Assembly: GCF_008974245.1 (NCBI RefSeq)
Contig: NZ_BBZI01000005.1
Location: 840,180-904,179, forward strand
Direction of reading: 5' to 3'
Length of the DNA stretch: 64,000 nucleotides
Source of the DNA: Streptomyces abyssomicinicus
GTDB taxonomy: Bacteria > Actinomycetota > Actinomycetes > Streptomycetales > Streptomycetaceae
A model generated the notes under the pieces. It searched no databases. It worked only from the letters and a program-made list of their open reading frames with translations, and was not told the DNA's origin. Shown piece after piece: positions 53,821-63,365 of the stretch; within the stretch, counting starts at the first letter, position 1; the number at the start of each line of letters is the position of its first letter. The position numbers were made by a program, and so were the translations under genes.

Positions 53821-55251
53821 GTGCCGTCGACATCGATACTCGACGCGGTCGTGGTGGGCGCGGGCCCGAACGGGCTGACGGCCGCCGTCGAGCTGGCCCG
53901 GCGCGGGCTCTCGGTCGCCGTGTTCGAGGCCCGGGACACAGTGGGCGGGGGAGCGCGCACCGAGGAGCTGACGCTGCCCGGTTTCCGGCACGACCCCTGT
54001 GCCGCCGCCCATCCGCTGGGGATCAGCTCGCCCGCGTTCCGCGCCCTGCCGCTGGACCGGTACGGGCTTGAATGGGTGCACGCCCCGCTGCCGATGGCGC
54101 ACCCGTTCCCGGACGGCACGGCCGCCGTGCTCTCCCGGTCCGTCGCCGAGACGGCGGCCTCGTTCGGACCCCGGGACGCGGGCGCGTACCGGAGGCTGAC
54201 CGAGCCGCTGCTGCGCAACTGGGACGGGCTGGTGCGCGACTTCATGTCACTGCCGCTCAGCGCGCTGCCACGGGACCCGGTCACGCTGGCCCGGTTCGGC
54301 CTCGCCGGGCTGCCGCCGTCGACCTGGCTGATGCGGCGCTTCCACGACGAGCGGTTCAAGGCGCTCTTCGCCGGCCTGGTGGCCCATGTGATGGCCCCGC
54401 TGGGCGGGTTCGCCACCGGCGCGGTGGGGCTGGTCTTCGCGCTGGCCGCGCACGCCCGCGGCTGGCCGTTCGCCCGCGGCGGCTCGCAGGCGATCTCCGA
54501 CGCGCTCGCCGCCCACCTCGCCGACCTCGGCGGCATCGTGCACACCGGCTACGAGGTCAAGCGCCTCGACGACCTGCCGCCCGCCCGCGCCTACGTCTTC
54601 GACACCTCGCCGACCGCGCTGGCCCGCATCGCCGGACTGGGCAACGCCTACCAGGGCTACCGGTACGGCGCCGCCGCCTTCAAGATCGACTACGCGCTGG
54701 ACGGCCCCGTGCCGTGGACCGCGCCCGAGGCCCGGCGGGCCGGCACGGTGCAGGTGGGGGCCAGCGCGGCCGAGATCGGCCTCGCGCTGGAGGCGGCCTC
54801 CCGCGGGGGCCGGGCGCCGGACCGCCCCTTCCTGATCACCACCCAGCCGAGCGTCGCCGACCCGAGCCGCGCGCCCGAGGGCAAGCACGTCTTCTGGGCC
54901 TACGGTCACGTCCCCAACGGCTGGACCGGCGACCTCACCGACGCGATCGAACGCCAGCTGGAGCGGTTCGCCCCCGGGTTCCGCGACCGGGTCCTCGCCC
55001 GCGCGATCAGTGGCCCCGCCGAGCTCGCCGCCCGCAACGCCAACTACGTCGGCGGCGACATCGCCTGCGGCGCCGCCTCGGGTCTCAGCCTGATACTGCG
55101 GCCCGGCATCACACTCCACCCGTACCGGACCCGGCACTCGGCGGTCTACCTGTGCTCCTCGGCGACCCCGCCCGGGCCCGGCGTCCACGGCATGTCCGGC
55201 CACAACGCGGCCAAGGCGGTGTGGCGCGAGCTGAGGGGGAACCACCGATGA
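53821..55251 (+). CDS. Phytoene dehydrogenase-like FAD oxidoreductase
   Basis: 476-residue flavoprotein. N-terminal dinucleotide-binding motif [20 protein letters not shown] (~10-29) with acidic FEA at the second strand; the C-terminal FAD contact is near [18 protein letters not shown]. It belongs to the carotenoid/phytoene desaturase-like group often annotated NAD(P)/FAD-dependent oxidoreductase. No carotenoid genes are adjacent, so substrate is open. GTG with GAAGGAG; overlaps the macrodomain start (ATGA). Confidence 0.87.
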   Translation: MPSTSILDAVVVGAGPNGLTAAVELARRGLSVAVFEARDTVGGGARTEELTLPGFRHDPCAAAHPLGISSPAFRALPLDRYGLEWVHAPLPMAHPFPDGTAAVLSRSVAETAASFGPRDAGAYRRLTEPLLRNWDGLVRDFMSLPLSALPRDPVTLARFGLAGLPPSTWLMRRFHDERFKALFAGLVAHVMAPLGGFATGAVGLVFALAAHARGWPFARGGSQAISDALAAHLADLGGIVHTGYEVKRLDDLPPARAYVFDTSPTALARIAGLGNAYQGYRYGAAAFKIDYALDGPVPWTAPEARRAGTVQVGASAAEIGLALEAASRGGRAPDRPFLITTQPSVADPSRAPEGKHVFWAYGHVPNGWTGDLTDAIERQLERFAPGFRDRVLARAISGPAELAARNANYVGGDIACGAASGLSLILRPGITLHPYRTRHSAVYLCSSATPPGPGVHGMSGHNAAKAVWRELRGNHR

Positions 55252-55772
55252 GCGACACCACCCGGATCACCCTGGTCCAGGGCGACATCACCCGGCAGTC
55301 CGTCGACGCCGTGGTCAACGCCGCCAACTCCTCCCTGCTGGGCGGCGGAGGCGTCGACGGCGCCATCCACCGCCGGGGCGGCCCGGAGATCCTCGAGGCG
55401 TGCCGAGCCCTGCGCGCCTCCCACTACGGCCGCGGCCTGCCCACCGGCCAGGCCGTCGCGACGACCGCGGGGCGTCTGGACGCCCGGTGGGTCATCCACA
55501 CGGTGGGGCCGGTGTACCAGGGTTCCTCGGGCGACCCGTCGCTGCTCGCCTCCTGCTACCGCGAGTCGCTCCGGGTCGCCGACGAGCTGGGCGCCCGCAC
55601 GGTGGCGTTCCCCGCGGTCTCGGCCGGCGCGTACGGGTGGCCTCTGGAGGACGCCGCGCGCATCGCGGTGGAGACGGTGCGGGCGACCGGGACCGCGGTC
55701 GAGGAGGTCAGGTTCGTCCTGTTCGACGAGCAGGCGTTCGCGGCCTTCGCCGAGCAGGTCCCCCAGGGCTGA
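55248..55772 (+). CDS. Macrodomain protein (ADP-ribose/O-acetyl-ADP-ribose hydrolase-like)
   Basis: 174-residue single macrodomain. [20 protein letters not shown] and [14 protein letters not shown] form the ADP-ribose pocket typical of MacroD/YmdB enzymes; [18 protein letters not shown] completes it. Expected to remove O-acetyl-ADP-ribose or mono-ADP-ribose. Coupled to the flavoprotein gene, although no sirtuin or ART gene is near. Confidence 0.93.
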   Translation: MSDTTRITLVQGDITRQSVDAVVNAANSSLLGGGGVDGAIHRRGGPEILEACRALRASHYGRGLPTGQAVATTAGRLDARWVIHTVGPVYQGSSGDPSLLASCYRESLRVADELGARTVAFPAVSAGAYGWPLEDAARIAVETVRATGTAVEEVRFVLFDEQAFAAFAEQVPQG

Positions 55773-55806
55773 TCGCCCGACGGCTTCGCGTCGACGACGC
55801 GACGCG

Positions 55807-55839
55807 GGCGCGCCGGCGGTGATGCGACGCCGCCGCGCC
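55807..55839. terminator. Bidirectional hairpin terminator
   Basis: 12-base arms with one mismatch (GGCGCGCCGGCG against CGCCGCCGCGCC) around a 9-base loop, between the convergent macrodomain and CoxM-like genes. Confidence 0.65.
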
Positions 55840-55903
55840 GGCGGCGACGTGACGGAGACGTGACGGCGTCACGCCCGGGGAGCCCGCCGGGCACGGTGGC
55901 GGG

Positions 55904-56629
55904 TCAGGAGCGGCCGGAGCGGGCCTGCACCTCGGTGACCTGCTCGCGGACGGCCTCCCGGGCCGCCGGGGCCAGCCCGTCCGCCACCTGGGTCTCCACG
56001 GCAGCGAGCACCCGCTCCGCGTCCGTGCCGCAGGGTACGTCCGCGCAGTGCACCTCGTAGCCGTCGCGGACGGCGACCCGGAGGCGACGGCCGTGGCCGT
56101 CCTCCCCGGCGTGCACGGCGACGGCGACGACGAAGGGCGGCGGTCCCCCCGCCTCCGCGGGCAGCTTCCGGTACCCGTCGGCGACCGGCTTCCGCCACTC
56201 CAGGCTCAGCAGCACCTTGCGTTTGGCGACCACCTCGGCCAGGTCGGTCCGGAAGACACCGTCCGGCTCGAGCACCGTGGCACGGGCGTCGAGCGCCAGC
56301 GCGGCGGGGAGCAGGCAGCGCAGGGAGCTGCCGACGATGTTGCCGCCGACCGTGGCCGTACGGCGCACCGCGCCGGTCCCCACCGTGCCGGCCGCCCGGC
56401 GCAGGACCCCGGGGACCCGGTCGTCGATCTGCCCCAGTATCACCGCCGAGCCCAGCGACTCGGGGGAGACGACGTTGGCCTCCGGGACGTGGCGCAGGGA
56501 GACGGCCAGTTCCGGGAAGCCGTCCTGCTGCCAGGCGGCCCACACCAGGGTGGCGCCTCCTATCGGGACGGCCCCCCGGGCCAGGCACTCCCGGGCTTCG
56601 GACACGGATGCGGGTAAGAGCAGACGCAC
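55904..56629 (-). CDS. Orphan CoxM-like FAD-binding protein
   Basis: 241-residue protein like the medium (FAD) subunit of molybdenum hydroxylases: PIGGATLVWAAWQQ and TVGGNIVGSS flavin motifs, then a CO_deh_flav_C-like tail. It is shorter than usual (~280-290) and has no CoxS (2Fe-2S) or CoxL (molybdopterin) genes beside it, so it probably works alone or with distant subunits. GTG at 56629 has GAGGGGGA upstream. Confidence 0.85.
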   Translation of the reverse strand: MRLLLPASVSEARECLARGAVPIGGATLVWAAWQQDGFPELAVSLRHVPEANVVSPESLGSAVILGQIDDRVPGVLRRAAGTVGTGAVRRTATVGGNIVGSSLRCLLPAALALDARATVLEPDGVFRTDLAEVVAKRKVLLSLEWRKPVADGYRKLPAEAGGPPPFVVAVAVHAGEDGHGRRLRVAVRDGYEVHCADVPCGTDAERVLAAVETQVADGLAPAAREAVREQVTEVQARSGRS

Positions 56630-56778
56630 GGGGATCCCCCTCGTTCCGCGAGGCGACAGGCCGGTGGGGACCTACCCGGCCGCGGGCGCCTCCACGCACC
56701 GACCCGCCGCGCACCCCCACGGGGCACCACCGGGAGGTGGGGCCGCCGCGCCCGGAGTCGGTGGCTCCCCACCGGGTC

Positions 56779-57525
56779 TCACGGTGTGAGCGGTTCCCCG
56801 TCGGCCCCGAGCGGCACCGTACGGCGCGCGGGACCGACCAGCCCGCTCTCGTAGGCGACGACGACGGCCTGCACCCTGTCGCGGAGCTGGAGCTTGGCGA
56901 GGACGCGGCCCACATGGGTCTTCACGGTGGTCTCGGCCAGGTGGAGGCGGGCGGCGAGCTCGGCGTTGCTCAGGCCCCGCGCGAGCAGCCTCAGGACCTC
57001 CAGCTCGCGGGGGGTGAGCGCGGAGAGGTCGCGGTGGAGCTCACCGGCCGCGGAGCCCTGGCCCCGCGCGGCGGCCGGTCCGGGACCCGCGGCCTGCCGC
57101 GCGTACCGCTCGACGAGGCGACGCGTGATGGCAGGCGCCAGCAGCGCGTCGCCGGTGCGGACCAGGCGTACCGCGGAGACCAGGTGCTCGGGGGTGACGT
57201 CCTTCAGCAGGAAGCCGCTCGCTCCCGCCGAGAGGGCCGCGTACACGAACTCGTCGAGGTCGAAGGTGGTCAGGATGATCACCCGGGGCGGGTCGCAGGC
57301 GCCGCCGGCCAGGATCCGCCGGGTGGCTTCGAGACCGTCCATCTCCGGCATCCGGACGTCCATCAGGACCACGTCGGGCCGGGTGCGCCGGACCGCGTCG
57401 ACGGCCTCGGCCCCGTTCGCCGCCTCGGCGACCACGTCGACGCCGTCGGCGGCGAGGATCATGCCGAAGCCGGTGCGCACCAGCGCCTGGTCGTCGGCGA
57501 TCACCACCCGTGGTGGCGCGGTCAT
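56779..57525 (-). CDS. NarL/LuxR-family response regulator
   Basis: 248-residue regulator: receiver domain with acidic pocket DD (11-12) and phosphoacceptor D56 (VVLMDVRMPEMDG), lysine in GFLLKDV, a Gly/Ala linker, and a LuxR HTH (LTPRELEVLRLLARGLSN, TVKTHVGRVLAKL). ATG overlaps the kinase stop, so the two form a two-component pair. The divergent ABC/FtsX transporter is the likely target. Confidence 0.94.
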   Translation of the reverse strand: MTAPPRVVIADDQALVRTGFGMILAADGVDVVAEAANGAEAVDAVRRTRPDVVLMDVRMPEMDGLEATRRILAGGACDPPRVIILTTFDLDEFVYAALSAGASGFLLKDVTPEHLVSAVRLVRTGDALLAPAITRRLVERYARQAAGPGPAAARGQGSAAGELHRDLSALTPRELEVLRLLARGLSNAELAARLHLAETTVKTHVGRVLAKLQLRDRVQAVVVAYESGLVGPARRTVPLGADGEPLTP

Positions 57526-58895
57526 GCTGTCTCCAGGGGGATCAGTGCGGTCACGCGGTAGCCGCCGGTGAGACGGCGGCCGGCCCGCAGGCCACCGCCG
57601 TACAGGGCGAGCCGCTCGCGCAGGCCGATCAGCCCCCGCCCGTTGCCGGTGGCGGCGGACGGAGACGGGGGACCTCCGGTGTCGGTGACCTCCACGCGGA
57701 GGAACCCGGCGCCGTGTTCGACGGTCACCGCCGCGTCGGCGCCGGAGGCGTGCTTGACGGTGTTCGTCAGCGCCTCCTGGACGACGCGGTAGGCGGCCAG
57801 GCCGACCCCGGCGGGAACCTCGCGGGGAGTGCCCGTGACGGTCAGCGCCACCGGGACGCCGGTCTGCCGGACCCGTGCGACCAGCGTCTCCAGCTGGTCG
57901 AGACCCGGCTGGGGTGCCAGGTCCCCGGCCGCCTCCGTGGCGGCCCCGTCGCCGGTGTCCATGGTGAGCAGGCCCATGACGTGCCGCAGTTCGGTCATGG
58001 CAGCCCGGCCCCCGGCCTCGGCGGCGAGCAGCGCCTCACGGGCCTGGCCGGGTGCCTTGTCCATCACCGCACGCGCCGCGCCCGTCTGGATGACCATCAT
58101 GCTCACGTTGTGGGTGACCACGTCGTGCAGCTCGCGGGCGATGCGGGCGCGTTCGTGCTCCGCCGCGCGGCGCAGTTCCTCGGCCCGGTCCCGCTCCAGC
58201 ACGGACATCCGCACCCGGCTCTCCTCGGCCCTGAGCATCCAGCCGCGCAGCCCCACGGTCGCCATCACGAGCGGGACGAGGATCAGCAGCGGGACGTACT
58301 GGTCGGGGACCGGGGTGGTCGGCGACACCCGCACGCCCTCGGCGCCGCCGGCCACGGCGAGCACCAGCACCGGCAGGCTCACCAGCGTGGGCACCCGGTA
58401 GGGGCTGTAGGCCGCCGCGCTGTACGCGGCGACGACGCAGGCGTAGAAGACGAGCCGGCGCGCGTCGTGCGGCGTCAGCACGGCCACACCGGTCACCACC
58501 CACAGCGTGGCCAGCGGATACCGGCGGCGCAGCACCAGCGGCGCCCAGGCGGCGACGGTCAGCGACGCCGCGGCGGTCGCCCCGCTCGTCCCCGTGGCCC
58601 GGACCAGCGGCGCCACGCCGTCGGGTGCCCCGGCCACCAGGAGGGACCCGGTGGTCAGCGCCCAGCTCAGCATCACCGTGCCGAAGACCAGCACCAGGGC
58701 CGCGTCGAAGAGCAGACCGCGCCGGGCAGGGCGGGGCAGCGGACCGGTCGGGCGCCACAGCGACCCGATCCCGTCCCGCAGCCGGTCTGCCGCCGACGCA
58801 GTCGTCACCGGGGCATTCGTCACCGGGGCATTCTCACCCACGCGCGGGCCCCGCGGCATCCTCCCCACCGGCCACCACGGGCGCACGGAGTCCAC
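57522..58895 (-). CDS. Sensor histidine kinase (DesK/NarX type)
   Basis: 457-residue membrane kinase: about six hydrophobic helices (~62-215), DHp with phosphorylated H257 (ARELHDVVTHNVSMM), and an HATPase domain (YRVVQEALTNTVKHASG, GRGLIGLRERLALYGG). It lacks an extracellular sensor domain, typical of kinases that monitor a transporter or envelope stress. Several starts are possible: GTG 58895, ATG 58859 and later GTGs; none has a well-spaced ribosome site. Confidence 0.92.
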   Translation of the reverse strand: MDSVRPWWPVGRMPRGPRVGENAPVTNAPVTTASAADRLRDGIGSLWRPTGPLPRPARRGLLFDAALVLVFGTVMLSWALTTGSLLVAGAPDGVAPLVRATGTSGATAAASLTVAAWAPLVLRRRYPLATLWVVTGVAVLTPHDARRLVFYACVVAAYSAAAYSPYRVPTLVSLPVLVLAVAGGAEGVRVSPTTPVPDQYVPLLILVPLVMATVGLRGWMLRAEESRVRMSVLERDRAEELRRAAEHERARIARELHDVVTHNVSMMVIQTGAARAVMDKAPGQAREALLAAEAGGRAAMTELRHVMGLLTMDTGDGAATEAAGDLAPQPGLDQLETLVARVRQTGVPVALTVTGTPREVPAGVGLAAYRVVQEALTNTVKHASGADAAVTVEHGAGFLRVEVTDTGGPPSPSAATGNGRGLIGLRERLALYGGGLRAGRRLTGGYRVTALIPLETA

Positions 58896-59033
58896 CTGAC
58901 GACTACACCCCAGGGACGACGCGGCCGGAAGTCGTCCCCTCGTGCCACACGCATGCCCCGGCGGGCCGACGCGCCCGCCGCGCCGGCCCGCCTAGCGTCC
59001 GGCGGGACACGGATTCGGACCGAAGGAGCCGCC

Positions 59034-59828
59034 ATGACCGCGCCAGTGATCGAACTACGCGATGTGATCCGCAGGTACGACGACGGGCCACCGGCCCTGG
59101 ACGACGTGTCGCTCACCGTGCGCGCGGGGGAGTCGGTCGCGGTCGTCGGGCCGTCCGGCAGCGGCAAGTCCACCCTGCTCAACCTGGTCGCGGGGCTGGA
59201 CCGGCCGGACAGCGGAAGCGTCACCGTCGACGGCGTGCGGGTCGACGGCCTCGGCGAGGCCGCGGCGGCCCGCCACCGGCGGGCCAGGATCGGCATGGTC
59301 TTCCAGTTCTTCAACCTGCTCGACGACCTGAACGTCACCGACAACGTCGTCCTGCCCGCCCAGCTCGCGGGCATGGGACGGCGGGAGGCCGCCCGGCGGG
59401 CGAAGGAGCTGCTGGAGGTGCTCGGAGTCGACCGGCACGCCGAGGCCCACCCGTCCCGGCTGTCCGGCGGCGAACGCCAGCGGGTCGCGGTGGCGCGGGC
59501 GTTGATGAACCGGCCCCCGCTGCTGCTGGCCGACGAACCGACCGGGGCACTGGACACGGCGTCGGGACGGGACGTCGCCCGGCTGCTCACCGAGCTCAAT
59601 GCCGACGGCCAGACCGTCGTCGTGGTCACCCACGACCTGGCGCTGGCCCGGTCCTGCACCACCCGCACCATTCGCCTCGTCGACGGCCGGATCACCGCCG
59701 ACCGGGCCTCCGACGGCATCGACGGCATCGACGGCTCCGGCGGCTCGGGCGCCACCGGGGGCGGCGTCGACGGCTCCGACGGCTCCGGCGCCACCGAGGG
59801 CGCCACTGCCGCGGAGCGGGCCCGATGA
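59034..59828 (+). CDS. ABC transporter ATPase (MacB/LolD type)
   Basis: 264-residue ATPase: Walker A GPSGSGKS, Q-loop VFQFFNLLDDLNV, signature LSGGERQR, Walker B LLLADEPTGALD, H-loop VVTHD. The ~40-residue C-terminal tail (DGIDGIDGSGGSGATGGG) is low-complexity and not part of the domain. ATG with GAAGGAG; overlaps the permease start. Confidence 0.93.
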   Translation: MTAPVIELRDVIRRYDDGPPALDDVSLTVRAGESVAVVGPSGSGKSTLLNLVAGLDRPDSGSVTVDGVRVDGLGEAAAARHRRARIGMVFQFFNLLDDLNVTDNVVLPAQLAGMGRREAARRAKELLEVLGVDRHAEAHPSRLSGGERQRVAVARALMNRPPLLLADEPTGALDTASGRDVARLLTELNADGQTVVVVTHDLALARSCTTRTIRLVDGRITADRASDGIDGIDGSGGSGATGGGVDGSDGSGATEGATAAERAR

Positions 59829-62194
59829 GCGCTCCGGGCCGGGTGGTGCGCTCGGGCGTGGGACGCCGCAGAGTGCCCGGCATCGTGATCGGCCTGGCCA
59901 CCCTGATGGCGGTGGCCGCGTCCCTCCTCGGCGGCACCCTGGTCGTGGCCTCCGGCGCGCCCTTCGACGACGCCTTCGCCCGTCAGCGCGGCGCGCACCT
60001 GTCCCTGCAGTTCGACGCGGACGCGGGCGGCCCCGGGCAGCTGTCCGGGACCGTGCACGCCGAGGGCGTCGCCGCCGCATCGGGACCGTTCCGCACGGCT
60101 ACGGTCACCCCGCACGCGGGGGAGGGCGTGCCCGCGTGGCCGATGACCGTGGCGGGGCGCGCCCGGCCGGGCGGGGCGGTCGACGCCGTCACGCTGACCG
60201 ACGGGAAGTGGGCCGCCCGCCCCGGCGAGGTCGTGCTGTCCGCCGGTTCCGCGGTGCTCCCCATCCTCGGCAAGCGGCTCACCTTCCCCGGCCTGCCCGG
60301 TGAGCCGGAGCTGACGGTGGTCGGCGTGGCCCGGTCGGTCACCGGGACCGCCGACGCCTGGGTCGTCCCGGCCCAGATGGCGGCACTCACCGCGCCGGGC
60401 GGCGCCGGCGGGTATCAGATGCACTACCGCTTCACCGAGGCCGGCACGGCGGCGCGGATCACCGCGGGCCGGGAGGCGGTGACGGCGGCGGTTCCGCCGG
60501 GCGCGGTGAGCGGTGAGCAGTCCTGGCTCACCGTCAAGGAGTCCGCCGAACACGACACCGCCCTGTACGTGCCGTTCCTCCTGGCCTTCGGGGTGCTGGG
60601 CCTGGTCATGTCGGTCCTCGTCGTCGGCAACGTGGTCGCGGCCACCGTCGGCACGGCGACCCGGCGGATCGGCATCCTCAAGGCCGTCGGCTTCACGCCC
60701 GCCCAGGTGGTGCGGGCGTACGTGGCCCAGGCGCTGGTCCCCGCGGCGGCGGGCACCGCGCTGGGGGTCCTCACCGGGCACCTGCTCGCCGTCCCCGTGC
60801 TGGCCGAGACGGAGGAGGTCTACGGGTCGACGGCCCTGGCGGTCACCCCCTGGATCGACGCGGTGGTGGTCGCCGGGGCGCTCGGCCTGGTGGCGGCGAC
60901 GGCGTGGGCGAGCGCGTGGCGGGCCGGACGGCTGCGCACCGTCGACGCGCTCGCCGTGGGGCGGGCCGCGCGGCCCGCCCGCGGACGGCGGGCGGCACGT
61001 CTGGCCGGGCGGCTCCCGCTGCCGAGACCGGTCGGCCTGGGCCTGGTCCGGCCGTTCGCCCGGCCCGCCCGCGCGCTGGCCACGGGCACGGCCATCGTGT
61101 TCGGCGCCGCCGCGGTCACCTTCACCGTCGGGCTGGGGGCGACCCTGGGCAAGGTCATGGAGGCCAAGGCCCACGACGCCGCCGACGTCACCGTGGAGCC
61201 GCCGCCGCCCGAGCTGGGGCCGGACGGTCCCCTGCCCCGTACCGGGCCCCTCGCCGACCCCGCGGAGATCGCCGCGGTGATCGACGCCCGGCCCGGCACC
61301 GCACGGCACCACGCCCGCGCGACGGCACGGGCGACCGTGGCGGGGGTGGCCGGGGTCACCGAGGTGGTGAGCTTCACCGGGGACGCCTCCTGGGGCGGCT
61401 ACACGATGTCCGACGGCCGCTGGATCGCGCGGCCGGGTGAGGCCGTGGTGCCCACCGGGTTCCTGAGCGCCACCGGGACCCGGATCGGGGACCCCGTCAC
61501 GCTGCACGGCCTCGGCGACGCGGTCACGGTGCGGATCGTCGGCGAGGTCCTCGACACCCGCAACGACGGCATGGAGGTGTTCACCGACGCCGCGACCCTC
61601 CCGGACGCGGCCCCGGAGGCATCCGCGTCGTCCGTGGCCGGCGACACCACGCACCACATCGCACTCGAGCCCGGCACCGACGCGGCCGCCTACGCCGCCG
61701 CGCTGAACGAGAAGCTCGAGCCCCTGGGGGTCACCGCCCGGGCGGGCGGTGACGACCGCCAGAGCTCCATGGTCCTCACCCTCAACGCGCTGTCGGCGAC
61801 GCTCACCCTGATGCTCGTGGCGGTCGCGGCGCTGGGCGTCCTCAACGGCGTCGTGCTCGACACCCGCGAGCGCGTCCGCGAACTCGGCATCCACAAGGCG
61901 CTCGGCATGACCCCTCGGCAGACCGTCGCGATGGTCCTCGCCTCGATCTGTGTGACGGGACTGGTCGGCGGGGCCGTCGGAGTGCCGCTGGGCGTCACCC
62001 TGCACGGCCTGGTCGTCCCCGCCATGGGGCACAGCGCGGGCCTGAACCTGCCGGAGTCCGTCACGGACGTGTACCTCGCGCCGCAGCTGCTGGGGCTCGC
62101 GCTGGGCGGCCTGGTCATCGCCGCCGCCGGTGCGCTGCTGCCGGCGGGCTGGGCCGCGCGCACCCGCACGGCGGTCGCCCTGCGCACGGAGTAG
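59825..62194 (+). CDS. FtsX-like ABC permease
   Basis: 789-residue permease with the two-FtsX arrangement: an N-terminal helix, an extracytoplasmic domain, three helices (~250-370; GILKAVGFTPAQVVRAYVAQ), a fourth helix and second extracytoplasmic domain, and a last three-helix set (ELGIHKALGMTPRQTVAMVL). Such permeases with MacB-type ATPases next to a two-component system often resist cell-envelope-active peptides or antibiotics; that role is inferred from context. Confidence 0.92.
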   Translation: MSAPGRVVRSGVGRRRVPGIVIGLATLMAVAASLLGGTLVVASGAPFDDAFARQRGAHLSLQFDADAGGPGQLSGTVHAEGVAAASGPFRTATVTPHAGEGVPAWPMTVAGRARPGGAVDAVTLTDGKWAARPGEVVLSAGSAVLPILGKRLTFPGLPGEPELTVVGVARSVTGTADAWVVPAQMAALTAPGGAGGYQMHYRFTEAGTAARITAGREAVTAAVPPGAVSGEQSWLTVKESAEHDTALYVPFLLAFGVLGLVMSVLVVGNVVAATVGTATRRIGILKAVGFTPAQVVRAYVAQALVPAAAGTALGVLTGHLLAVPVLAETEEVYGSTALAVTPWIDAVVVAGALGLVAATAWASAWRAGRLRTVDALAVGRAARPARGRRAARLAGRLPLPRPVGLGLVRPFARPARALATGTAIVFGAAAVTFTVGLGATLGKVMEAKAHDAADVTVEPPPPELGPDGPLPRTGPLADPAEIAAVIDARPGTARHHARATARATVAGVAGVTEVVSFTGDASWGGYTMSDGRWIARPGEAVVPTGFLSATGTRIGDPVTLHGLGDAVTVRIVGEVLDTRNDGMEVFTDAATLPDAAPEASASSVAGDTTHHIALEPGTDAAAYAAALNEKLEPLGVTARAGGDDRQSSMVLTLNALSATLTLMLVAVAALGVLNGVVLDTRERVRELGIHKALGMTPRQTVAMVLASICVTGLVGGAVGVPLGVTLHGLVVPAMGHSAGLNLPESVTDVYLAPQLLGLALGGLVIAAAGALLPAGWAARTRTAVALRTE

Positions 62195-62206
62195 GCGCCC
62201 GGCCGC

Positions 62207-62241
62207 GACGGCACCCCGCCGTGCGGCGGCGGGGTGCCGTC
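62207..62241 (+). terminator. Strong hairpin terminator after the ABC/FtsX operon
   Basis: Perfect 15-base arms (GACGGCACCCCGCCG and its complement) around TGCGG, 13 bases after the permease stop. The strongest simple hairpin noticed in the window. Confidence 0.85.
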
Positions 62242-62681
62242 GGCGGACCTGCCCGCCCACGTACGCGGTGGACGCGGCCCACCGCGCCGGGGCGGTCGGC
62301 ACCGCGTCGGCGGGGCCTCTGCGATTCCCGCACCCGCACGCCTCGAAGGCGCGCGGCGGACAGGCCCCCGCCCGCGGCGGGCACCCCGTCCGGCTGCGTG
62401 ATCCGGAGCCCGACGCCCGCGCGGCGAGGAGTACCAGGGCATGCGGCCGAGCTGACCCGGCGTCACCTTGCCGCCGCCCACGCCGCGTCGGGCGGCTGAC
62501 TCCGTCGCGGTGTCCGTGCCGTACCCGACGACGCGGTGGCCGCCCGGTCCTGAGAACGAACCCGCACGGATGCCGACCTGCTCGTACGCCCCTTCGTACG
62601 ACCCCGTGCGCCCGCTTCGCGATGACGCGGTACTCGGTACGCGGTGCGTGCCGGGCCACCGTGAGGCCTGAGGCGCGGAGG
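62242..62681. other. Region without an identifiable gene
   Basis: 440 bases between the transporter terminator and the end of the TetR gene. A leftward frame here contains a stretch with unusually protein-like composition (SYEGAYEQVGIRAGSFSG and on), but it has no start with a ribosome site and turns arginine-rich, so I do not call a gene. It could be a decayed coding remnant. Confidence 0.4.
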
Positions 62682-63275
62682 TCAGGCCGCCGGACGGTCG
62701 CCGAGCATGCCCCGGAACAGCTCCCGCAGCCCCTGCCGCAGGGCGTCCAGGTCCGGGGGGTCCGCGTGGTACGACCCCGCCGCGCAGGAGAACATCAGGC
62801 CGTCCGCCCATGCGACCAGCGACAGCGCGTGTCTGGCCGGGTCGGGTGAGCCCAGCCCCGTGACGAGCCCGGTGACCGTCTCCCGGAACCGTGCGCCGGC
62901 CGCGTCGAAGTGCGCCCGCAGCTCGGGCCGGCGGGTCGCCTCCAGGGCCAGTTCGTACCGGGCGACGAGCAGGTCGCGGTTGCCGGTCAGCGAGCGGTGG
63001 ACCGCGAGGGCGAGGGCGTCGACCAGCTGGTCCGGACCTCCGTGCGGATCCGGCATCTCGTCCACGGCGAGCACCCGGGCCTCCCGCTCGGCCAGCCGGA
63101 GCACCGCCAGCTCCAGCAGCGCGAGGCGGGTCCGGGCGACGTTGGAGGTGGAGCCGTGCGGCAGCCCGGCCACGTCGTCGACCGCCCGGTGGGTCAGCCC
63201 GCGCATGCCCCGCGCGGCGAGCAGGGTGAGCGCGGCGTCGGCGACGACGGTGGCGCGTGACGTCGGTGCTGGCAT
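62682..63275 (-). CDS. TetR-family repressor
   Basis: 197-residue repressor: N-terminal HTH (ATVVADAALTLLAARGMRGL, HRAVDDVAGLPHGSTSNV) and a helical ligand domain (TetR_C-type). Divergent from the FAD monooxygenase with 90 bases between, which contain two identical-arm palindromes. It therefore probably represses both genes and is relieved by the monooxygenase substrate. GGAGG lies unusually close to the ATG. Confidence 0.92.
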   Translation of the reverse strand: MPAPTSRATVVADAALTLLAARGMRGLTHRAVDDVAGLPHGSTSNVARTRLALLELAVLRLAEREARVLAVDEMPDPHGGPDQLVDALALAVHRSLTGNRDLLVARYELALEATRRPELRAHFDAAGARFRETVTGLVTGLGSPDPARHALSLVAWADGLMFSCAAGSYHADPPDLDALRQGLRELFRGMLGDRPAA

Positions 63276-63295
63276 GCCTCCAACCTACCCTCGCG

Positions 63296-63339
63296 ACTAC
63301 GCCTGTAGTAACCTGGCCATCGGGTACTACGGATGTAGT
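63296..63339. promoter_or_regulatory. Twin TetR operator palindromes
   Basis: ACTAC-N4-GTAGT occurs at 63296-63309 (spacer GCCT) and again at 63326-63339 (spacer GGAT). The centres are exactly 30 bases apart, about three helical turns, inside the divergent promoter region. Confidence 0.85.
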
Positions 63340-63365
63340 GGCCGGTCTCCGGAGGAGGAGAAGCC

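Noticed and set aside
58820..62659. Long leftward frame opposite the ABC/FtsX operon
   Set aside because: Composition artefact; its product is Arg/His/Gly-rich and the rightward genes carry all ABC motifs.
62242..62681. Hidden gene in the region before the TetR gene
   Set aside because: A protein-like stretch exists on the minus strand but without start, ribosome site or recognisable family.
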